From Pestalotiopsis fici W106-1 (taxonomy: Eukaryota; Ascomycota; Sordariomycetes; Amphisphaeriales; Sporocadaceae): DNA of 64,000 nt. A model generated the notes under the pieces. That model worked only from the letters and a program-made list of their open reading frames with translations, ran no database searches and was not told the origin of the DNA. Below, in pieces: positions 33,508 through 45,673 of the stretch (position 1 is its first letter; every line of letters starts with the position of its first letter). The stretch covers positions 2,310,619-2,374,618 of the forward strand of contig NW_006917092.1 of the NCBI RefSeq assembly GCF_000516985.1, written 5' to 3'. Both the position numbers and the translations under genes were made by a program.

Positions 33508-34683
33508 ATGGGACCCAAGGTATCAGTTAGCCCCTATGGTTCGATAGGGACTTTGCTTTCTGGTTATGGCATGATCATGGCCCCATTGGATGTTGGCGGC
33601 CTTTGTTCTGGCCCCATTTGAACTGAACGATCGACGCTATAGTGCTGAACCAAGCAGTATACTACGGGCACGGCAATAACATGCTTGCAGTTCGAATGGT
33701 CCCTTGCATCTGGGCAACTAAGCTTATTACTATTTCGGTCGCAATTGGACATCACAGCATTGACGGATCTTGGGGGAATCACTGGTTTTCCATTACTGAA
33801 GGACAATTTACAAATCCCCGCCAAACACGACGATAACAAACACGCCATCATGGTTATTGGCATGCTCCTAGCCATCACCACCTGCCCTGCTATGCTTGGG
33901 ACTCAGGAAGCAATACGGCAGAGCCAATCCAAGAATCGCAGAGAAGAGCACCGAGGACAGCGGTGCAACTTGATCGTTGGATGTGTGCAGCCTTCGACAC
34001 GAAGTCGAGAAATTAACAATAGGATAGTCGTTCTGAGGGAGTCCAAAGTATGGCTAATTCCGAATCATCGCACTGCGTTTCGCATATTACACCCTTCTAG
34101 TGAACACGAGACTGACATTTACTTCTCTTCACAGTTGTATGTAGAGACGGGAGTAGAACCCGACGAGTTTTCCGACGACAAAGAACCAGTTCCGGGGTCA
34201 CATCCATTCTGTGGTTACTTTCTACCTTACCCCGATTCAAATCATGAAGGCGTGGTCAGTACCATTACACACGTTGCACCCATTTTGAACTGGATATATA
34301 TCGACAAGAATACGTACGAGCTCAAATATGGTGTTCGGGATTTTGCGCAGCCAAATCTCACGGGGCCCTTTGATTGCACCCGCCAGGACAGGCGCATGAC
34401 GTTTGAAGGATGGGAAGGCTTCGTTGCCGTCGAAGAAACTCCGGGAGTATGGGCACTATACTTTGACCGCGATGACGACGGTTTGAGATCAAAGTTTCCT
34501 CCCTCTACGAGAATCTTGGAAGTAGAGCTTACAAGGAGGGAGAAGAAGGTACCAAAACCTGCAGAGGATTCGGCGAAGACTCTAGACGAGATGATGCGGC
34601 AGCAGCAGCAGCAGAAGCAAGATCAAGACCAGTCAGAGGTGGCAAAACCACAGAGGTTATCAACTCATATACAGACAAAATAA
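33508..34683 (+). CDS. Conserved fungal protein of unknown function; start uncertain
   Basis: The supported part is 34135..34683 (183 codons): YVETGVEPDEFSDDKEPVPG, then GYFLPYPDSNHEGVVSTI, NWIYIDKNTYELKYGVR, TGPFDCTRQDRRMTFEGWEG, FVAVEETPGVWALYFDRDDD and a Gln-rich tail. It looks like a compact beta-rich domain common in filamentous fungi; no function is known to me. An AG acceptor immediately precedes 34135, and the frame upstream is open but does not look like protein. The best 5' exon I can find is 33508..33519 (ATG GGA CCC AAG, donor GTATCA), giving 186 aa starting MGPKLYVETG, but this requires a 615-nt intron. An internal or alternative start cannot be excluded. Confidence 0.6.
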
Positions 34684-35561
34684 TAATCACTTGTAACCCA
34701 ACATGGTCATTTTCATCGATGCGTGTTATCCTTTGTATCACTTATTTAAGACATAGCTGCCTGGGAACATTAAGAAGTACATGGTGGACAAATCGAAAAC
34801 CACAACCTCTGTTGAGCCGATGCTAAAACGGATCAACCTTCTCTTGGCAAAAGAGATGAACAAATAAACCACCTTGAAGTAGAGCTCGGGAAAAATCAAG
34901 AGCAGGAACCAACCCCGGTTCATTTGGATTGTGGGCAGGGGGCCACGTAAGAGTGAATTAGAGGTTGATCAACCGAGACAGCCGGATAAGGCAACATTCT
35001 AGACAACAGCGACTTTTGATATAAGCTTTCTGTCGAGGCTCTTTGGCATGTCCAAACAGGGTTGTCTGACGATTCCACCCAATCGGTAACTTTCCTGTGG
35101 AGCTCGAAGAGAGGTTCCTGAAACTGTTCCTGAGCCTCCTTATCAGTGAGGATCCATGCCCACGCTGCGTTTCGGGACTGCTCGTACGACGACACTCCAG
35201 ATGGGACCAGAATTGAGAAACTCGATCACAGTTGTCTCTATTGTGTAACAAGACTTTATTGTTGGCCCACGCTGGCCATGTACTCGTCTGATCTCTGCCA
35301 ATACTGTCTCAGTGATCCGCAGATGCGACATTCAGATTTATGCAATCCAAAGATTATTTCCTTTGCGCTATCCCAACCACGGAGCTGAGTCTATAGATGA
35401 TCAACTTGAGGATTAAACAAAACTGCTTTTTTCTAAAGTATTTTGGTCGGCTGTATATCTCACATGGCACAATTGCTGGTTTGATTGTGACAGTGCTGGA
35501 TGACTGAGCGCGGACATTAGCAGGCAAACATCGCCATGCCGTTCTCAATACGACGACTAGA
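34684..35561. other. Intergenic region with a coding-like minus-strand frame
   Basis: This 878-nt spacer lies between two plus-strand genes. The minus frame 34920-35250 reads plausibly as protein (YEQSRNAAWAWILTDKEAQE, then FELHRKVTDWVESSDNP) but has no upstream ATG and runs into a stop upstream. It may be a decayed gene end or chance. Confidence 0.35.
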
Positions 35562-36697
35562 ATGCTATCCAAAAGACTCGAGGAGTTGAGCCAAAACCCA
35601 GATGACCCCAACGGCATTGCAGAGCTGTCTGTCACTGCGCTTGGCCCGCGGGGAAGTTTCTATATATGCTGGAAAACGCCATCAGGGCAATACAGACAAG
35701 GTAATTTTGGCGTCTTTGTACTTGTATTTTTTTTTTTTCGCTGACAAAGACAATAGACGGTCATGGATTGCCGCAAGAACTCCAGGAATGGCTCTTTCCA
35801 GTGAATGGCAGCGCGAGGGACTTTGCAAGCCTCCAGGTGATCCTTGGGCCAGGCGACGGCGACTTTGTAGCCTCCGACTGTAATGGCCGGGTCGACCGAA
35901 AGACTGCGGAATACGTCCTCAAGCCTCTTGAAAGGGCTCGTACGTTCAAGTCTTACGACGGCGCCACTGGCTCCCGGCCATTATCCATGGTTATCAACCC
36001 TACGGATACAACGCATGCGAATATACGACAGCGCCGAGCGGCAACCGTCGGGTCGTCGTCCGCTTACTCTGAGAGTGACCGCAGGACGAGCGTCATCCCC
36101 GAAGAAGCGAGCTCCGCAGCCGGAAGAAAACGGGAGGAGACGCCCCGGCTCGCATCATTGGTGCCTTTGGCAATTCGAGTAAACAGGTTTCGTCGGCGAC
36201 CTACAAGCATGCACTATAATGGATCACAGCCTCTAATGAACATTGATCCCCCTCAAGATACGGCCACAGCATTAATGGAGCAGTCATCTCGACGACGCGA
36301 CTCTCAAAATAAACTTTTACCGTTGTCCTCGCAACGCGCAAGCACATTGACGGCTTCCGATGAGAAGCCCAAGGAACCTATTAGTCGATACGTCGATGCA
36401 TGCGTTCAGACCGAAGCTGCTGTCCCACTGTCACCAATCCAAACCACATTCCAAGATTATAACCAACACAGGAGACATGCTCGAGACTCATCATCGGCAT
36501 CAAGCAGCTCGTCTGTTTTCACATCATTTTCCTCCGAGCCATCTACTCGGCGGTCGAGCTTTGCCACAGAAGAGCAGAGTTACAAATCATACCAGCGCCC
36601 GACTTTTGGCTACATGCCAAACCCAATCATGATGGGAAGGATGCAGGACTATTTTCGTGCAACGGGGTATCGTCTTGGTGATGCATTACAAGCTTGA
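35562..36697 (+). CDS. Conserved filamentous-fungal protein, 359 aa, function unknown
   Basis: Exons 35562..35700 and 35757..36697 give 359 aa; the intron holds an 11-base T run. The N-terminal 120 residues form a conserved-looking domain: LSKRLEELSQNPDDPNGIAE, then LGPRGSFYICWKTPSGQYRQ, DGHGLPQELQEWLFP and GDGDFVASDCNGRV. The remainder is Ser/Arg-rich and probably disordered, ending in YMPNPIMMGRMQDYFRATGY. No catalytic motif was recognised. An overlapping short upstream ATG (35535, another frame) could act as a uORF. Existence is supported by the clean in-frame intron and uniform coding bias; function is unknown. Confidence 0.78.
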
Positions 36698-36951
36698 GCG
36701 GGCACAGCTAGACATTTACACAACGTTATTACGCATGATACCATTTGTATCTCTTGGAAGTAGGTTGATTTCAAGGCGTTGGCTTCATGATACTTACGGT
36801 TTAGACTTCCCTCTTGCTTTCCTTATCTTGGCGCATTGGCAACCATGTATTTAGTCCAAAAAGAGGAAGAAGAAACCCATGCTGATTGCATCAACTCGGT
36901 CTGAGCAACCGAGAACAATAAAAAAACAGATTTATCAACCAGAGCTTGCCA

Positions 36952-37899
36952 TTAGCCGTATCGCCGCCACTCCGGCCCTGCTGTTCCCGAAGCTGGTGCC
37001 GGAGGACCGGGAAGAATCTCTCGCAACAAGTGGTTAATGTTGAGGCCGTTGTTTCTCGGCAACTCCCACTGCTTTGGATATCCCAGCGAGCATTCCTCGA
37101 ATCTAACGCCATCTTTCCAGTCTGTCCTAGGGACATGTAAATGTCCACTAACCACAACCTTTGTGTTATTGAATCGCTTATGCCAGTCTTCCGTCTTCTT
37201 GGTCCCACACCACAATTTGAACCGCGGCACGCGGGGAATGTGCACGAGATCCTCCCGCAATGGCCAATGATTTACCTGCCATTGGTGAGCATAGACCAAA
37301 TCAAGCCGAAGTGTAAGCACACTTACTATAATCAATGGTAGATTCCTACTATTTGCTTCCTCTAGCTTGCGCTCCGTCTTGATCACGAGAGCATTGCACC
37401 AGTCCTCCCGCGTCGGGAAGGGATCCGGGTGCAAAAGAAACTCGTCCGTGGCTACCGTGTCCGCCTCGCTGGCCCACTGGAGCGCGGCATCCTTGTCCAT
37501 GCCCTCGGGCCGAAAGGTATAGTCGTACAGCGTGAAGATGGGGGCGACAATGGCGGCATCGTCCTCGCTGCTGCCGCCACCGCGCCACTCGACAAAGTCG
37601 TCCTCGGGGGTCCAGACGCCATAGTTGCGCGCAATCTCGACGCACTCGGCGTACTTTTCCTCGCCCCGCAGCGTCGTCTTGAGCGCCATGGTGTAGAGCT
37701 CATGGTTTCCGGGACACCACCAGACTTGCTTGAATTTGCGCACAGCGGCGGTAAAGGCCAGCTCCAGGTGCGCTGCACTCTCGCCCACGTCGCCGCATAA
37801 GATCAGGCCGTCATCGGGGTGATCATCAAGCAGCTTCCAGGCCTCGGTGTTGAAGGGGTGCCCGAGATGTATGTCACCTATGGCGTACAGTTTGCCCAT
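36952..37899 (-). CDS. Calcineurin-like metallophosphoesterase
   Basis: The preferred model is 37327..37899 joined to 36952..37275, 298 aa; reading through the intron gives 315 aa. The dinuclear metal site motifs are in order: GDIHLGHP (block I), CGDVGE (block II), GNHELYT (block III, Asn-His), VNHWPLRED after splicing, and SGHLHVPRTDW (final Gly-His-x-His). This order fits the calcineurin-like phosphoesterase superfamily; the substrate is unknown. The 51-nt intron (37276..37326, GTAAGT...CAG) has no stop and is divisible by three, so both products are in frame. The spliced form restores LPLIIVNHWPL, which matches the usual strand followed by the metal-binding His. It lies divergent from the CCDC97-like gene, about 1 kb apart. 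Confidence 0.88.
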   Translation of the reverse strand: MGKLYAIGDIHLGHPFNTEAWKLLDDHPDDGLILCGDVGESAAHLELAFTAAVRKFKQVWWCPGNHELYTMALKTTLRGEEKYAECVEIARNYGVWTPEDDFVEWRGGGSSEDDAAIVAPIFTLYDYTFRPEGMDKDAALQWASEADTVATDEFLLHPDPFPTREDWCNALVIKTERKLEEANSRNLPLIIVSVLTLRLDLVYAHQWQVNHWPLREDLVHIPRVPRFKLWCGTKKTEDWHKRFNNTKVVVSGHLHVPRTDWKDGVRFEECSLGYPKQWELPRNNGLNINHLLREILPGPPAPASGTAGPEWRRYG

Positions 37900-38919
37900 T
37901 GTGCTTGTATATATCCTCCCGAGAGAATCCTATAGGCCTTGGAACTTGTGTCTTTATTTGACTGGCAATTCCTTTGTGTAATATGTGATTATTTATGGTC
38001 ACTCAGCATGGCACGAAGAATGGGATTTGCTGATATCTGACTGCCACGTTCCTCATGCCAGCGAGACTTCCTGCGGTAAATTAAATGTACGATCCTGATA
38101 GCGGGGTAAGTGAAATATTCTAAATTGGTGTCATTTGGAAATAGTAGAGTAAGGGTAGTGCTCTATGAGAATAAAATATTCGAGGTGTTTGATGGATACG
38201 GAGAAACTCTATCAAATATCGGGGGTCGGTGTTGCGGAAAAGGGTAATTGTGCACAATCTGGCCATGATTACCTGCTACTGGGTACTCAAACGTACCTAT
38301 GTGTCTGGTCGGCGACAGTAAGCAGCCACATCGTCAACAGTTGGCACCAGGTGCTCCGATAATGAGGGTCTCATAATTTTTTGAAAAGTCGTTGAAACAC
38401 GTTGTCGTTTTATATCCATATATTATAAATGTATTCTACATTCTATAGTATAAGATATAGTATATGATCTCTATGGCGCTAATACAGTAGCATCTTCAGT
38501 TTCATTGCACTATTTTTATGCGTTTGTTACACTTGGAGAAATATGGCGGTCATGGCGTCCTACCTAATCGTTAGGTTATACTTTGACGATGAAGAAATAT
38601 CGTCCAGTGCTTGTCATGCTTGCCTCAGCAAATACTGAGTCAAGAACCTTCCGGATCATTCTTCTCTGTCTGTCTTGGACCGCTATAGAATTTATTATAT
38701 AATGTCTGCAGCTCCAACGACACTGAATATGCGATCAACATTTTAGCAGCCGGGACTTTGGTGCCGATGATCGGGTTGGCAGATCCGACGGCTGGCGGCA
38801 ACTGTGGGGCATCTTAACGCCGAGCGCCTTCCTGCACGTCATGCTCAAGATTCGGCAATGGCACTCAGGACCCTTGAAAAATAAGAGAAGGTCATGAGAG
38901 AGCTTGTACCAACCACAAA
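37900..38919. promoter_or_regulatory. Divergent intergenic region, phosphoesterase / CCDC97-like gene
   Basis: This 1.02-kb spacer is strongly AT-rich at about 38390-38530, with many TATA/ATAT steps and stops in all frames. No gene was recognised. Confidence 0.4.
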
Positions 38920-39710
38920 ATGACTGAAGCTCGAGCTGCAACGGATGCGTCGCCGCCATCTATCACCTCGCAGGTTGATGAGTCCTTCTCCAAGCCTCGT
39001 CCACGCGCTCCCCGGAGTCCCGCTCAAGCGGCCCAGGTTCGGAAGACAAACCGGCGGCAAGAGTTTTTAGAACGACATCCGTCCTACTTCGACTCTTTGG
39101 AGCACGAGCTAGCCGGTAAGTGGGTGAGATCCATCCGACGGGATCTAGTCATTTGACAATTTTCCCCCTTCTTCCTTCATGCTGTGTCTTCTTGTCTGTT
39201 CCCTCTGGTTCCACGAACTTCCCTCGCTCATCAAACAAAGATCCAATCCTCTATGACAAGCTGATCCGTCGCTTCCAAACGGCACAAGAGCGGGAGAAGG
39301 AAGGCAAAACGAAGGGGTACTCCAGAGTTCTCGAGGTTGATTTACTGCGCGGGGAGGCAAAATTATCGCAGCTCGCAGCCGAAGGGAATGGAGAGCGAAA
39401 CGAATCGTCTCACACACCCTCAGATTCCTTCAGCCTAGGTCTGAGGACGCCCACAGCCGAGCCAGAGACCAAGGAGGAAGGGCGCGAGCGATGGAACAGC
39501 TTCCTGAGAGAGCGTTTCACCTCTGGCCAAGATGAAGACTTTGACTACGACACCGTGGATGCAGACGACTCTCTCGATGTGTTGGAAAGACGTGACGAGG
39601 AAGAGGCTTGGTTCAATGACGAGGCACCTGGCTGGGCAAGCGACGGGAAAGACGAATTCACGACGGACAGAAAACAACTTCAAGGCGAGACTGGTATCCA
39701 GGATTTCTGA
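38920..39710 (+). CDS. CCDC97-like protein (DUF2052), spliceosome-associated
   Basis: Exons 38920..39115 and 39241..39710 give 221 aa. The conserved features are the N-terminal RRQEFLERHPSYFDSLEHEL, then DPILYDKLIRRFQTAQERE, and the family core ERFTSGQDEDFDYDTVDADD followed by LDVLERRDEEEAWFNDEAP and the terminal GETGIQDF. Human CCDC97 has been found with the SF3B part of the U2 snRNP, so a nuclear role in splicing is likely by family; it has not been shown here. The protein is shorter than the human one. The gene is convergent with the Zn2Cys6 regulator. Confidence 0.88.
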
Positions 39711-40331
39711 GCATCTTTGCGAGCGATCTATGTTCAAGCATCGACTTCCTAGCAACATTTTCCTGGCTATTTAATGCCATGCCTCCTGCGAGAATCAACA
39801 TCTCCGGGTCTTTGATTGTTTCTCGGTCCTGGAGAGGGCACTGGCAATATTTAACTTCTGGTCAAACCCCCTGATCGTTGTATCTACGGCCCAAAAACGT
39901 GGCAGACGACCATCGGAGATCACAGGGAGACGTTTCTGAGCAAGGGAAAAGGCATGTGCGGCTCTTCTGGTGCCTGGACGTCGAAGCAAAGTTGCATCAA
40001 GCCGCTTTTCTCCACCACCTTTAGCTGTCGCCGGACCGTGGGCTAGCCTGCCAACATCACCTCTCTTTGGCTATTGTTCTCATCCCGCTTCCGCTCGTGG
40101 AATATCGCCTTTCTCCGGCTCTGCGGCTGAGAATGCGCTAGCTGACTGTCTAGGTAGCAGTATACTACCATCATTGAGGTATGTTGTAATGCTCATGCTA
40201 TCTCACCATTCGAGATCTGTCGAGCAAATGTAGTCACAACAGGTCGGCATGTGTCATCTTTGTTCAGCTCGCCCTCGAGCGCAGGAGCATTGTCGTTTAC
40301 CCTAGACGAGCTCGTTTCGATGGTTCGAGAC
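39711..40331. other. Intergenic region, CCDC97-like 3' end / Zn2Cys6 3' end
   Basis: This 620-nt spacer lies between converging genes. The 39970-40233 plus frame lacks any recognised motif. Nothing else was seen. Confidence 0.4.
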
Positions 40332-42283
40332 TCAGGTGTGGTTCGCGGCGGATTCCCTCTGAAACTGTCGGTATTGATTGAGCACAGCCCCCGCCATTCT
40401 GATGCCTTTGACCTCGAATGTGTACTGAAAAATCGGTTCGATGATCCTGCGCTGTTCGGCGGTTGCAAATGGAGATTCCATGGCAACTAGGAAAGGGGGA
40501 CATTGGTGCAACCACATGTAATCATTGGACCCAACTCCGTCGATATCTTGCGGGCTGCAGATATAAGGCCCACTACCCACGATGATCTCGATTGCCTCTC
40601 GCGCTTTTTGTGCGATAACCTCGAATTCTGTCGTATCGATTGAGGGATCTTTGAGTCTCGCTTTTTCGAAAACTTTAGCGGCCACATTATATCCGAACAG
40701 ACGCGTTCCCACCAGGCATAATCCGAGATTGGCGTATTCTCTGCTTTTCCATGTATATCCTTGGAATTGACCAGGCCAGACTATTTCGTTATTCGAAACA
40801 GGCTGCACATCGCACGGCTGCGGGTAGAAGTCTTCAATGGAGTGGCCCGATATCTCGGTGACTGAGAAGGCGTTTGATGCCATTTGGAGATACTCCTTAA
40901 TGGTACTTGCCAAGTTCGGATCACTGTCGACCAAGTTGTCCACGACGGGGTCAGATGCAAAAACGCTCGGGACCGTTAGAAGGGAGTGTACCGGGCTTGA
41001 GGACATGGTTGCGACCAGGTATTCATCAAACATTTTGTGAATATAAGAAATGAGGCGGTTTTGCCGACTGCCGAGTGTCGCCGCCTGCGCCCTTTCGACG
41101 GAGGGATCGTCGACTATTTCCATGACTGACATTGCCCAATCGTAGGGGTATTGACCTTGCGGCTCGAGAAATCGTATCGCAGAGGATCTAAACTGCAGTT
41201 CACAATTTTAGCCACAGATAATTACGAGATCGTTTCCATCCCGTAGGATGCTTGAAAACAACTCACCAACTCGTGTCGAAGCAACATGAAAAGCTCTGCA
41301 CCCAAGTCGTCGTGGAATTTCCTTTGACCTCTGGACTTCAGAATTGTCATTGCGCCGTATAAATGATTGTAATAGCCATTGACGTTGTCTCCAATCAGGC
41401 ACTGCGTATCCGTCGTCAGTCACGCTCGGAGCAGCACAGATTATTCTTGGATCCTTCTTACCTCTACTAGTGCCAACACAATTACCGAGGCCAAAAGTTC
41501 GTCGTCGTATATCGATTTGGGATTTCCGATGGAGCCGTTGACCGCCTGGAGAGCGACCGAATAAGAGGCTTGCGTGTCGACCGTAGCTGATCTAGAAGCC
41601 GGCCGCCTAGAAAAGGCGGCGAGGGCCAACGTAGAAAGGCATGTTTCAAGACAGTTTCCTCTGTTCTGACGCCGGATAACTAAGTTTAGAACATCTAGGT
41701 ACCCGGGATCCAAACTTTGCGGCGGGACATCCAAGTAACAGTTGATGAGGTATGCAAACGCCTGTTGCTCAGCCGGAGTCCTCGGAGGTGCTCGAATAGT
41801 TGCCGTCGCATCAAAATGGTTGATCAAGGAGCCATTCCATGTCGCCCCTAGAGCTGCAGGGTTGCCAATTTGTCCAGACGAACTATTTGCATGGTCTGGT
41901 TGCTCCTCGCCATCTGCACGAAAAGGCAAATCCCACGACCGAGAAACGTCCCCGTTCACATTGGTGCGTAACGTCAGCACCGATGGGGGGTAATTCTGAT
42001 CAAAGAACTCAAAGTCGGTCGATTTGGGTATTGTCCTTTCGTACTCGAACCGGTTTATAGTCGTTGCTGTCATGTCACGAATCTTGATTCGCGCTGGATC
42101 CCGGTACCCCGGACACTCTCTACCGCCCTTTTTGCATCTCTGACAGTGAGGTTTCCCTTCATCGCACTATTCCAAGTCGGCTTCAGCGTTCTGGACACGG
42201 GTATATGTTGAGAGCTGTATACACACCTTTACCCGTCGCTTTAAGCAAGCCAGACAGCCTTTGGAAGGACCCGTGTACACCAT
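40332..42283 (-). CDS. Zn2Cys6 transcription factor with fungal-specific regulatory domain
   Basis: Exons 42227..42283, 41462..42166, 41267..41401 and 40332..41192 give 585 aa. The DNA-binding domain is split by intron 1: GCLACLKRRVK, then CDEGKPHCQRCKKGGREC. The six cysteines fall in the C-x2-C-x6-C-x6-C-x2-C-x6-C pattern of a binuclear zinc cluster. The middle and C-terminal halves are helical, of the type found in fungal-specific transcription factor domains (for example YLDVLNLVIRRQNRGNCLET, LFMLLRHEL, KAREAIEIIVGSGPYI). There is no adjacent biosynthetic cluster; the target genes are unknown. The promoter faces a 9.6-kb gene-poor interval, which could hold long regulatory sequence for this gene. 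All four exons join in frame at GT-AG junctions. Confidence 0.92.
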
Positions 42284-44622
42284 AGTATTCCTTGTCGAGC
42301 CGAGCAGCAAATTGTCCGTTTCGCAAGATCATTGTGGGTGCCTCGCAAGCAACCCAGGAAAGTGTGGCACTGGTCCCGCTCTTCCTACGACTTCGGTAAA
42401 GGACAAGCAAGCTGAGCATGTATGGTTGGTTTGGTTCGGGTTCGTTTGGGACACCAATCTCGTGCCTTTACCAGCTCACTTCCGAAGGCTCATAATCATG
42501 GGGGTTTTTCTTCACCCTCGCTTGATCCGACGCCTGCCTTATTAGCCGACCTATGAACGTGGCGATCGACTGCTACTTCAAATTTGGGGGTGATATCGTG
42601 AGCCCATTCAACTGGGCCGGGATAACGATCCTAATTGGGCAACAACTAGAGGTGCATTGAAGATACGAGCTAGTCCTAGTGTCAGTGTCCGTATGCCTAG
42701 GTACTATGGCCTCTGATCAAGGACGCACGGAGTCTGGCGGCGTCAAAGGGCTCGGCTAGTCGGGCACTGGCGTTCGCTAGTCGCCGCATATGGTGCCTGT
42801 TTTTTTTTTCTCCCTCTCTCTTCAACTGAGGCACTGCACTATTATGACCTGACTAGAACTTTCGGCAATCAACCGAAAATCCTCGGCATCGTGTCCACAA
42901 ATCGTCGCCCAAGGCTAGGGGTCTAGGCTGCTCGATGGATTACTACTACAGTCCTACCACCAGACAGACAAGCCAGCTAAAGACCTTGCTATGTGTGACC
43001 GGGTTTTTCTGACGTAGCGAACATGTACGCGAGCTACAGTACCTACCGTACTTACATGCAGGTGGGTTCGGTCATACATGGTTGGTACGGTGTGGGCTCG
43101 TGAGGAGGAGTGACGAAAGATTATGCTGACCTGTATGCCCCCCCAGGCTTGCCCAGTGCACCAGTTTTCATAACGCGGTGATCGCCCACTGCATTAGTCC
43201 CGGATAGAAACATGCTAGCAGCTTGGGAACGGATAATGCTGTCTCGGGCATCTCCCTCCCACTCGGCCGAACAGACAAAACAGACTCTTTTTGTTGTTAT
43301 CTCATCGCTCATGAGCATGAGCTAGAGTTTCGAAAGTGGAATGTCTCGAAAACCAGTACCGAGGCTGCCAAACGCTTCTGTTGGGTCCAATCGCAACCTG
43401 GTCTTGACCAGGGGACGACGACTCACTTCTATATCACATACATACACACCATGCACTAATGACCTGGCCAATGCCCCGGACCGCACACGGGAGGAGAGGA
43501 AGGGGAAAAAAGAAAAGAAAAAATTTGAAAGCTACAAACTGCAGTACGTTGCGGCCGCGTGTCAAGTTGAATACTCGTAACGCTATGACTCATCAGACTG
43601 CACCCTTTGCTTGTGTACAGCTGGAGTTATATGATCTACGGCTTATTGGTTGGCGTTACCAGGTACTATATTTTTTTCTTCCCCTCCCCTTCCCTCCTCC
43701 GTACCGGATCTCTCCCCCGGGGGGATATTACGGGTCGAAACTGGAAACAGGTGCCTACAGGCTCTACACTAGGTATGGGACGTTTCACTTTTGACAGCCA
43801 GGCTTTTAACTTTCAGTCTTCAGGCTTGGTCTTCAGGCCAGTTCCTAGGGCATGCTTGCGGGGGACTTCGATCCGAGCTGCAATGCACAAGCGCTCCAAT
43901 GCCTGCCTGATCTCGACTCGACGGAACAGGACGGGCTGCGCAGTAGTAGTAGTGGTGGTCGGAACGTACGTTGTTGGACTTGCATCGAAAACCTAACAGC
44001 CAAAGCGCTACAATATTCGGTGATTACATTTACAACAAAATCGGTTGCTTATTAGTTCCACCGATCATACAGCTGGTGTGATGCAAGGAAGACGAGGACA
44101 AGTCAAACCAACCATTTCTTTCATTTCCAAAGGAGGAGTTTTGTGGTTCTCAGAGATATTGCACCATGTCTATCCTGCATAAGCGGCAATGTCGGCCTTA
44201 GCTGTCACATGGAAATGAGGAAGAAAATGTCGCAGGCCCGGCGTCCAGCGTTCGTGGACCGTCGATCTACTGTGTATGGGCGGCATGCAAGACATGGATG
44301 TCTTTTGGCAACCGAAGCGAAAACACTAGGGACGTCCCCCTGTTTATTCTTACGTTTACTAGACAGTACCTCGAGTACCTACACACAGGCAACAATGGCC
44401 ATCAACACCCAAATCCGAGCGTTCGTTGGCAAGCCGTCGCCGGTTACAGGCCTTGGCGATATTGGCTTGTTTTGCTGATCAAGGCATTCTGGGCTGATGA
44501 TGGCGATGATCGCAAAGTGATCACAAAACAAGTTAAAAGGTAATGAATCACTAATTTGTGCTGATTAGGACGGGATGTAGGCGAAAAGTTTATCGTACAT
44601 GGAAGCGCTAGAAGCTCAATGG

Positions 44623-44644
44623 TGAGTGAGTGAGTGAGTGAGTG
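44623..44644. repeat. (TGAG)n microsatellite
   Basis: About five and a half copies of TGAG in tandem inside the gene-poor interval. Seen directly. Confidence 0.9.
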
Positions 44645-45655
44645 TTTATTAGGTATGCAACCTACCAACCAACCAACCTTGTACGTGTAGACAGACGGCA
44701 TGCATGTTCGTATGTACCAAGGGTCCTTAAAACTTATCTAGTACTACTATTACTACTATTCAAAATTCCCATCGACAGCCAAGCGAAAATAGGGGATCGG
44801 CTGTCGCTAAGTCGTGTGCCCTCTTTTTCTCCTCGTCCAAGTCCCAGTACTAACATCGACCGATTTTCATCCTAACTTTCCAACGTCCAATGGCGCTCTT
44901 ACGGAAGCGAGCTCACTAGCGGTCGGCACTCGCACACGGAAACGACTAAGGTTGGGCCACTTTTCTTCTAGACGAACTTTATAAACAGAAATCAGAGATT
45001 TCTCTATTTTTTTTTTTTAATTTAATTTTGGAATGTTGGTATCCTGTAGCAAAGGGAAGACGAGTCAGCAAAGCCGCCAGGAACGGACACTACTCTCACA
45101 AGCACCCGCCTACGCAGTAGAAGCGCCCGAAAGGATCAAACATCTGATCCCTCAATTCTGAAGATGCCGGAGCCCTCGCCATGTAGTCACTATCTGGTAT
45201 CAGGTAAACCAAACAATGATGATGATGGTAAGCCCACAGGGCCACAGAGGGGGGTTTTGTTTGGTAGCACGTAGATCAATAGTCTGTGAAAATCTGACAA
45301 TGGCCTCGGTATTTCCACTGTCACTCAGCCTTAAAAGAGGACACAGATGCGCACATGGCCAGAGAAATAGAATTTGCAAATACCGAAAGGGGTCCCTTCT
45401 TTATTGCAGTATGCATGACATTAGCTTCTATAGGAAGCCGTTTTGTGGCGGCATCCATGTCTGGGCTCTTGGTGATATGATGATCATCCGCTTTGACAGC
45501 CGCGCGGATAAAACTTGTACTAGGTAATAAGGTGAACGATTCGGAAAAGCAAAAGAGATTGGTGACATGGATGTATGCATCCAGCGTAGCGGTCATCGAT
45601 CCCGAGGGGACCCCGAGAAAAACAGAGGCTTATTGGGTTTGGGTGGTACCTTGTA

Positions 45656-45673
45656 CTCTCTCTCTCTCTCTCT
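45656..45673. repeat. (CT)n microsatellite
   Basis: Nine tandem CT units in the gene-poor interval. Seen directly. Confidence 0.9.
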
